DNA of 64,000 nucleotides from Synaphobranchus kaupii (lineage: Eukaryota > Chordata > Actinopteri > Anguilliformes > Synaphobranchidae), in assembly GCA_029718625.1 (NCBI GenBank), contig CM056387.1, positions 32,930,105 to 32,994,104 on the forward strand. Direction: 5' to 3'. The translations under genes and the position numbers were made by a program. Below, piece after piece: positions 57,254 through 64,000 of this stretch (position 1 is the first letter of the stretch; each line of letters starts with the position of its first letter). The notes under the pieces are model-generated. The model was not told the DNA's origin, ran no database searches, and worked only from the letters and a program-made list of their open reading frames with translations.

Positions 57254-57567
57254 GGTACCCTTAAGGGTGGGGGGGGGGGGGGGGGGGGGGGCATGACGAG
57301 AATCAACCACTGGGGCCTCTGGCTTCTGTGTAAGTAGGCTCATTGACCGTAGGGTTTTCTTTTAATATGTTATTGTATGTTTTTATTGTATTGTTTTACA
57401 TTGTATGTTTTTATTGTATTGTTTTATATTGTATGTACAAGGGACTGGAGATGTAAAATAGCAAAAGCTATAATCTAGTGCAACGCATCTTTTATCTTCG
57501 GAGACTAATGTTTTTTTTTGTACGTTGTCCCTGAAATAAATTTCTAAAAAAAAAATTTAAAAAACTG

Positions 57568-59090
57568 TCAGCTGTGAGTCTTTACCACTGATATCCTTAG
57601 CCTATTGACTCAATGTTTTCTTGGTCTTTAAGCTGGAATTCTTGGTGCTGTAGGGTGATGTAGGGAGCCTGTGTCTTGCTCTCTTTCACGATCATTGTGG
57701 AGGATAAAATCACATTCTCCTGCTCACTCTGCCAAAATCTAATATTGCTCCGGAGTGAAGCGCCGTGCTCTGTGCAAACTGTAAAGATGTGGTGCGACTT
57801 ATTTCATCTCGTTCATGCAGCGTCCAGGTACTGGTGCTGTAGTTGTGGACATCTTCTCCGGGTTTTAGGCTTGAAATACTTTTTACTCCTTTGTCATAGT
57901 CTTTTCCGTTTCCACCTTTGCCTTAGTATGCTGGCCTTCACTTGGCTTGACTGTGCTGTCATCACAAGATCCTCGCGTACGGACATGCTAGTCCTGATTC
58001 TTCTGCCTATCAGCATCTGCACAGTGGATAACCGATTCATCAGTGGCACGTTTGTGTAGATCAGGAGGCTTTTTACAATGTCCTTCTTACCATTGTGGGC
58101 CTTCTTCCTCAGTCTTTTGATGATTGTCAGAGTTTTCTGCCCTTTAGACCTTGGGTAGTTGGTACTTGAGGCATCACGCTTGAAACTTCAGTCTTCCGCC
58201 AACTGTTTGAAATCTGAGTTTGAACACTGTGTTTCACTGTCTGTGAAGATGACACACAAGACTCCACGTCTTGTGAAGACGTCATGAAAGCCATTATACC
58301 TTACAGCTTTGAATGTTGTGACTTATGTCGTGTGGCTCCTTCAGGTTTGTTTGAGAAGTAGCCTGTTACTACTATGTGGCACTGTAGTTTGCACTCAAAC
58401 TAATCTGCTCGTACCATACAGTATGGTCTGTCAGGCGCTGGGTGTGGACATAGTGACTTGACCTGCTGATGAGCCAGACAACGTCTTGTTACTTGTGAGA
58501 TCCCACCCTTGGCCACGACATGACTTCTCTTCACCTCGGTGTCTTTCATGAATTTTCCACAGCATCTGCATAAGATTGCTGCTGTGACATACTTGTTGTC
58601 TTTGAACACAATGCTGTCAACCAGTGAGGTCTGATCTGAACAGCCAGTAGTCTTGATTTTCTCTGAACAGGCCTTTCTCTGCACTGGCCATCCCTCCAGG
58701 ATAGCTGCCGTCAGCTCGGTCTTCGTTTCATCTGCCTCAGTCGCTTCCTTGATCTGCTCTGACCTCTGTCTGATAACTGGGAATGAGGCTACCACCATGT
58801 CAACACAGGCCATAGTTCTGCTCCTGTTGTCTTCTCTGTGTTTGTGCTCTTGTCCATTGCGTTAGGAAGTGCGTCAGCTGCATACATCTACTTTCCAGGG
58901 GTGTACATGAGATGCACGTCGTACTTTTACAGTCTGTTCAGCATTCTCTATATCCTTATCAGGCAGTCGTTCAGTGGCTTTGCCATAATTGACACCAATA
59001 GCTTGTGGTCTGTCTCTACAGTAAAGGCTTCACTGTTGGCGGCCTGGTGGGATCTCCCACAGGTTGAAAGTTGCTATAAAAGTCATTAAA
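57568..59090 (-). pseudogene. Ty3/Gypsy pol relic: RNase H, linker, integrase
   Basis: Minus strand, from high to low coordinates. At 58,900-59,060 an RNase H tail reads ETDHKPLVSIMAKPLND and MLNRL...YDVHLMYTPGK in frame. At 58,400-58,813 a 137-codon frame contains ELTAAILEGWPVQRK, the linker before the integrase zinc domain. At about 58,000-58,260, DFKQLAED, a stop, SFKRDASSTNYPRSKG and TIIKRL mark the integrase core. Several stops and frameshifts are present. The style is of the K02A2.6-like Gypsy group. The RT part is absent here; see 62,467-62,709. Confidence 0.78.
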
Positions 59091-59217
59091 ATAAACTTGG
59101 AGTAAATTATTGTAAAATCTTTTAAAAAGGTCCAGCAAAATCTTGTTTGAAAAACGTCTTACTTTACTTATTACTCCTGGGAGGGAGATACGGAAGTTAT
59201 GGGTTTCACCGTAATTT

Positions 59218-59790
59218 GCCACATGGAGAGAGTGTGCACCCAAACAGATATGAAATCAAATAAAGAACACCTCCACCCTTCCCCCTCATGTGTTCCAAGC
59301 AAATATCATAAACAAAAACAACAAAGACAAAATAAACCAAGAATAGCGGAAGCTTTTCAGCTGAACAGCTCCTCAGCTTTTCAGCAGCGCTAGTTTAGTT
59401 TTGTTTTCTGTGTGCTGACGAACAAACAGACTCGCTCTCTCGCAGTGTGTGCTCCCAGTCCCTTCCCCATACTGTGGAGAAGAGCACACATTTAGGCACC
59501 TGGGTTGATTAGCTATCACAACTCAGGTGCGTGGGTTCTCGGTAGGCGTGGCCGAGGCAAATCTGATTCTCCACCGGACTGAGTGCCATACTCCTTCACC
59601 ACCAGGATTTAGCCGAAGGCCAATTCAGCTTGCGCCAAGACTGCTCCCTCCTGGGTTTTCACACTGAATTGCTGCATGGAGAGAGACAGAGCGCACCCAC
59701 ACCAAACCGAAAAATAAAAAAAGCCCCCCTATCCCCCCAAACGGGTTCTGGGCAAAAATAAACTAAAACAACAAAGACAAAAGAAAGCAA
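59218..59790. repeat. Block A' counterpart of 27,610-27,741 plus 28,815-29,262
   Basis: Continuous here, split by the solo LTR in block A. Landmarks: CCTCATGTGTTCCAAGCAAA, AACCAAGAATAGC, AGCTCCTCAGCTTTTCAGCA and CAAGACTGCTCCCTCCTGGG. Confidence 0.8.
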
Positions 59791-59828
59791 AATAAAAAGG
59801 AAGGTTTCAGTTCCATTTTTCTTTTGCT

Positions 59829-60060
59829 TTGTTCTTTAGTGCTCTCACAAAGTCTCCAACACAGATTCGCTCTCTCAGCATGTGCTCCCGGTCTCTGCCC
59901 CGTACTGTGGAGAGAGCACACCTTTATGCACCTGGGCTAATTCATTATCACAACCCAGGTGCGTGTGCTCACCCCACCAATAGGCGGGGCCGAGACTATT
60001 CCGCAATATGGAAATTGGCCTATAATTGGGCACGGTCATACACATTGCATTAAAAAAAAG
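59829..60060. repeat. Third, diverged copy of the dispersed repeat
   Basis: GATTCGCTCTCTCAGCATGT, TACTGTGGAGAGAGCACACC and AGGCGGGGCCGAGAC match the centre of the preceding repeat, making a partial tandem. Confidence 0.7.
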
Positions 60061-60205
60061 AGGTAACAAAAGTAATTTACTGATCAAAATAAGGTTTAGG
60101 TGAATCAACAGGCTCCTAATTTGTGTACACAAAGTGTGGACACATGGCAACTGAAACAAACCAACCGGAGCCTACCCATTCACATCAGTCTTTAATTTGA
60201 TCAGT

Positions 60206-60207
<2 letters not shown>

Positions 60208-60265
<58 letters not shown>
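60208..60265. repeat. (AT)n microsatellite
   Basis: About 29 AT dinucleotides, directly followed by a Tc1 terminus. Confidence 0.97.
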
Positions 60266-60268
<3 letters not shown>

Positions 60269-61105
60269 TACCAGTCAAAAGTTTGGACACACCTACTCAT
60301 AGAAGGTTTTTTTCTGTTATTTTTACTGTTTTCTACATTTTGGAATAGTAAAGACATCAAACTATGAGATAACACAAATTAAATTATGCAAAGACCAAAA
60401 AAGTGTTAAACAAATACATTTTTTAAATATATTTTAGATTATTCAAAGTAGCCACCCTTTGCCTTGATAACAGCTTTGCACATTCTTGCCCTTCTTCTGT
60501 GGTAAACACAGAAAACAGGTAAACAGGTGATGCCATCATGACTCTGTATAAAAGGATATCAAAAGACTCCTGATATCTTATTTTCTCGTGCTCCTACAAG
60601 CGATACCATAACCTCTGCATTTGAATGGATCTCTATGGGAGTTGGGGGGTGGGACTAGATTAAGCTGTAAATTACACGGGAATAGTATGGAACCCATGGT
60701 TGGCTAAATGGCTGTAAGTCATCAAGGGTCTGAGGTATCAAACAAGCCTCAAACCATCACTCTGCTGCCAGATATGGATGGATCACTTTAAGGGTTGTTT
60801 CTCCTGACACATTTTCGTCATGATGGCATCACCTTTTTACCTGTGGAATACCTGTTTCCCACAGAAGTTGTTTGAGAGAATGGCAAGAATGTGCAAAGCC
60901 GTTATCAAGGCAAAGGGTGGCTACTTTGAAGAATCTAAAATATAAGACTTATTTTTATTTGTTTAACCCTTTTTTGGTTTTTGCATAATTTAATTTGTGT
61001 TCTCATAGTTTTGATGTCTTTACTATCCCAAAATGTGGAAAACAGTAAAAATAACGGAAAAAAACCTTCTATGAGTGGGTGTGTCCAAACTTTTGACTGG
61101 TACTG
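60266..61105. mobile_element. Foldback Tc1-like element, 840 bp
   Basis: The left end CAGTACCAGTCAAAAGTTTG and its inverted right copy are flanked by TA. The arms (about 245 bp each) both include the end of the transposase gene: AGAATGTGCAAAGCCGTTAT on the right, mirrored on the left. The core between them is the dispersed repeat (60,560-60,830). No functional frame. Confidence 0.85.
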
Positions 61106-61109
61106 TATG

Positions 61110-61440
61110 TAGTAGATGGCTGTAGCAATTCATATGATTCTGTAAATTGTGTGTCTGTTCTCATACATTGTTAGTCTGGCTGGTTGGTGATAAATGACCT
61201 TTCTTTGGCACACTACTCCAATTGTGACCTAAACTGTGGGTATATTTACAATAATTGACACATTGGCTGTGTCTCAAACAGAAGGCAGCTGCCTCACTGC
61301 CTTACTGCCCCTGAAGGTACCTCAAAAGGCAACAAATTTGGGATGCACTTCGAAGGCAGGATGATGTCACGTGAGATCAGTGTTTACGTTTGTTCATTAC
61401 GCTACGTTAGCTTGCTCTCGACGAGAATTGACGCGCACAT
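61110..61440. other. Intergenic; possible MITE end
   Basis: GGCTGTGTCTCAAACAGAAG at 61,264 resembles a fish MITE terminus, but no partner end was found. No gene. Confidence 0.35.
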
Positions 61441-61442
61441 AA

Positions 61443-62520
61443 CGGAGCTTGAGGAGCCGCGCCCTGAAGAGGATGTGGCACCCTCCTTCCTACTACCGGC
61501 TGACGGGGTTGTGTAGTAGCGATTCTCAAGCGGTTGCTACACGGAGGGGAATTGAATAACATAGGGTTCAGTGTTTCCCCTAGATTTTTTTTCAGGCCGG
61601 GTGGTAGGCCCCTCGAAACTACCAGTGTTGTTGCGCGTACACGGTGTCATCAAACGCGCGTGCGGGGCCGAGGTAGTATCATCGCGCAGGTCGGGGGTAC
61701 GGAGAGTCGTCGCACACATGGGGAGGGTGTTGGTAACAAAGTGGTGCATTTCTCCATTCTGAGCTAAAATAACATTTGCTCACAAAGGCTTATGGTAAAT
61801 AGATATTATTTATTTATAATATTAATAAACTTAAAACAGAACTTATATACAATAAACCCCCCTTAGCTTCACAAATGATATTCAGAACTATAACTTAAAC
61901 CCCAGTAGCTTCACAAACGATACTATACAACTTAAACCCCCCTTAGCTTCACAAACGATATTCAGAACGTATATACAACTTAAACCCCCCTTAGCTTTAC
62001 AAAAGATACTATATACAACTTAAACCCCCCTTAGCTTCACAAACAATATTTAGCTTTTCAAACAATAGCTTTACACAATGCCTCACTGGCGCAATGTGCA
62101 GGTTACATTGCTGCACTTCATCTTTCTTGGCTTTGAGAAAAGCTATCAGCTATCACCGTTCGTTCGAAACGGACGAAAGTGCGCCATTTTGCGTAGAGGC
62201 GGAAACTATAATTACACCCTCGTAATATCAGCGCTGCCATTGAAAATTTTAATTAGGCCAAACGGGAAACCGAAGCTGTTTTGGCAAGGGTTTTTCCAGA
62301 TGCTATTTTGATCATTCCAGCATTCTGCGGTAAGGGAAATATTGCAGCTACATAAAAAAAAAATAAAAAAAAGATTATGTCAAAAAAAAGAATAATATAA
62401 TAATTTTTTTTTTTAAATTAAAATTATTTATTTTCCCTCTTGTCCAAGCTGGGCGGCACGTGAGTTTCAATTGGCTACTGAATTGGGAGAAACAGGGGAA
62501 AAAATCTGGGAAAAAATAAA
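61443..62520 (+). mobile_element. SINE-like retroposon split by an insertion
   Basis: 61,443-61,567 matches the first two thirds of the 24,810-24,992 repeat (GGAGCTTGAGGAG ... GAATAACATAGGGT) and 62,464-62,520 the remainder (CAATTGGCTACTGAATTGGG). The 0.9 kb between begins CAGTGTTTCCCCTAG and includes a minisatellite. Its class is not clear because the right end does not mirror the left. Confidence 0.6.
61855..62060 (+). repeat. Minisatellite, AAACCCCCCTTAGCTTCACA units
   Basis: About five units of 40-55 bp, each with CCCCTTAGCTTCACAAACGA and ATTCAGAAC or ACTATACAAC variants. Confidence 0.88.
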
Positions 62521-62709
62521 TGTATTTATGTCAGTAGATATATTGTCAGTAGGTTCTTCAATTTTCATGATCACACCCATCTTCTCCACGCGTTGCCATT
62601 CCTCTTTATTCTTTGCATGAAGGTCTGGAGTCAGCTGGTCATCTGTGTGGATCATGTGTTCACCTGGAAGACAACCTAGACCTTCAAAAATGTCATGGTA
62701 CTCATTCAA
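62467..62709 (-). pseudogene. Gypsy reverse transcriptase N-terminal fragment
   Basis: The frame reads EYHDIFEGLGCLPGEHMI, then VEKMGVIMKIEEPTDN, the conserved start of the RT region in the same K02A2.6-like Gypsy group as 57,568-59,090. It is on the same strand and upstream of that relic. Sequence after EPTD is lost, replaced by A/T-rich repeat. Confidence 0.75.
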
Positions 62710-62929
62710 GAGTCACTCACTGTCATCAGCTTTGGCTGTCACGACAAACGCCTTCTTCACCAGGTTGAGCTTCTCACGGGCACTGCACAACCTTGTCTAC
62801 AATCAGCAGCTGGACCTTGTAGTGTTTGTTTATGTGTTTGATTGTTGCGATGCAGAGACATATTTTGACAGGTTGAATTTTGCTTTTCACTTTCAATGTC
62901 TGGTAGTCTTTGTAGTCTGGAAGTCTTAA

Positions 62930-64000
62930 AGGCATACTGAACTTTGTTTAAACATAATGTTGTTTAGCTACCTGACACCTATATTAGTCACCATTCACGC
63001 TCACCTTAATGAGTTGCTCCAGAAGAATGACATTTTTTCTCTCTCCATTCACTTCCATTGCATAGTGAAAGCACACTTTTAGCACATAAACGAGTGCAAA
63101 CAACACGGATTATGCCGATATATAAAATCACGACATCCAGTAACGAACGTTTGAAAAGATAAAAAGCTCCATTCACAATATTGGTATTTTCACATTTTGA
63201 GTGCATTTCACAGACTGTAGTGTAAGCGTTCATAGTTTGATTTTTATGTTTGATTTACCCTTAATAACACCTTTGCGCAGAAGGTGGTGCCGGCGGAAGC
63301 TTTTTGCTCAACTCAGACATTCGTTGCTACTGCAGCCGAACTATGATTGGAAATCACAAACTCTGTGTTTTAAATTTATTGGTAGACGGTTCGTGACGAT
63401 TTCTGCCGAATACGTAGTTTCTAAGTGCCACTATTTCCCTGTAGCAAGTCAATTTATCAAGCAAACCCCACCTAGTCTATACCTACCTATGCGTGACATA
63501 GTGGACAATAGCGTCTATGTTTGAGTTCATACATATATTTATTCATCATATAAAATTAGAATAACGTCATAGCAACGAGATAAATCCAACAATAGCCTGA
63601 TCGTATGCCAGAAAAGCCGTGAAAGCCCTGCTCACTCAAATGCAAAATAAACTGTGAAAGTACTATCTCATTCTACCATGTATTCTACTAGCAATATATG
63701 CTACTAAATATGAAATAAATATACAATCCTACCATTGGTTTTACACATCGAGATGTTCCTTTCAAAATTCAGTTGTCATTTATTGTCTGGTACAATCGGT
63801 TTGAGAAATATACAACACTTTATACCGCTATTACACTATCTGAAACGTCGCCGCGTAATAAGCCCCATGCCCTGTAAGCCTGTCTCATGCATTACAGTTC
63901 ACTCTGGTTTAATTGTCGGCTTTTTTATCCAATAGAGTACATTATAACCGTCGCAACGGTATATGCCAAGTCTTTTTGGGTGCTTTGAGCAATTTACTAC
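62930..64000. other. Intergenic, no gene recognised
   Basis: No supported gene or complete element. Frames up to 107 codons have no recognisable motif. Confidence 0.5.

Larger units (their letters stand above)
51600..57567 (+). mobile_element. CR1/L2-type LINE, near full length, interrupted by a DNA transposon
   Basis: The element includes a possible short upstream frame (51,677-51,868), a large frame with endonuclease and reverse transcriptase domains, a 3' UTR with a G run (57,268-57,291) and an A-rich end (CTGAAATAAATTTCTAAAAA). It is split at 53,875 by the insert 53,876-55,740. The 5' end is an estimate; no TSD was found. Confidence 0.85.

Overview
This is a transposon-dominated stretch of a vertebrate nuclear genome, almost certainly a teleost fish. 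The evidence is the mix of element types: many Tc1-like elements with TA target sites, hAT and Harbinger-like MITEs, a tRNA-derived SINE of the fish V-SINE type, CR1/L2-type LINEs, chromodomain Ty3/Gypsy relics and long (GT)n tracts. There are no bacterial operons, rRNA genes or CRISPR arrays. Species cannot be named from the sequence. I found no complete host gene. The only candidate host-gene parts are two paralogous 386-bp exons and one terminal exon on the minus strand.

Layout, 1-8.4 kb: the end of a LINE ORF1 (SGNH-hydrolase domain) followed by non-autonomous DNA elements with clear inverted termini and target-site duplications (TSDs). 8.4-17.6 kb: two large foldback structures. One is built on a 152-bp satellite monomer and is split by a 1.8-kb solo LTR. 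The other is a 4.4-kb palindrome with an extra internal arm. 17.6-24.1 kb: assorted MITEs, including an 844-bp hAT and a 141-bp element with a 10-bp TSD.

24.1-29.3 kb (block A) and 41.4-59.8 kb (block A') are collinear, same-strand paralogues. I read them as one tandem segmental duplication whose second copy grew from about 5 to about 18 kb by insertion. Insertions in A' are a 3.5-kb composite with GC-rich hairpins, a deleted Tc1, a nested pair of Tc1 elements, a full-length LINE that itself carries a 1.9-kb Harbinger-like insert, and a Gypsy pol relic. Each block keeps the 386-bp exon of an unrecognised protein. Between the blocks (29.3-41.4 kb) lie a phase-compatible terminal exon, LTR material, a decayed chromodomain Gypsy element, a LINE fragment and a Tc1 deletion derivative. 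59.8-64 kb holds a foldback Tc1, a split SINE-like repeat, a minisatellite and one more Gypsy fragment.

Recurring themes are palindromic derivatives of transposons, one roughly 300-bp core sequence found inside several different elements, and paralogous empty and filled sites that show insertion order. Coordinates given with exact TSDs were read base by base; other repeat boundaries are approximate. Identities and family names come from motif recognition only, without database searches.
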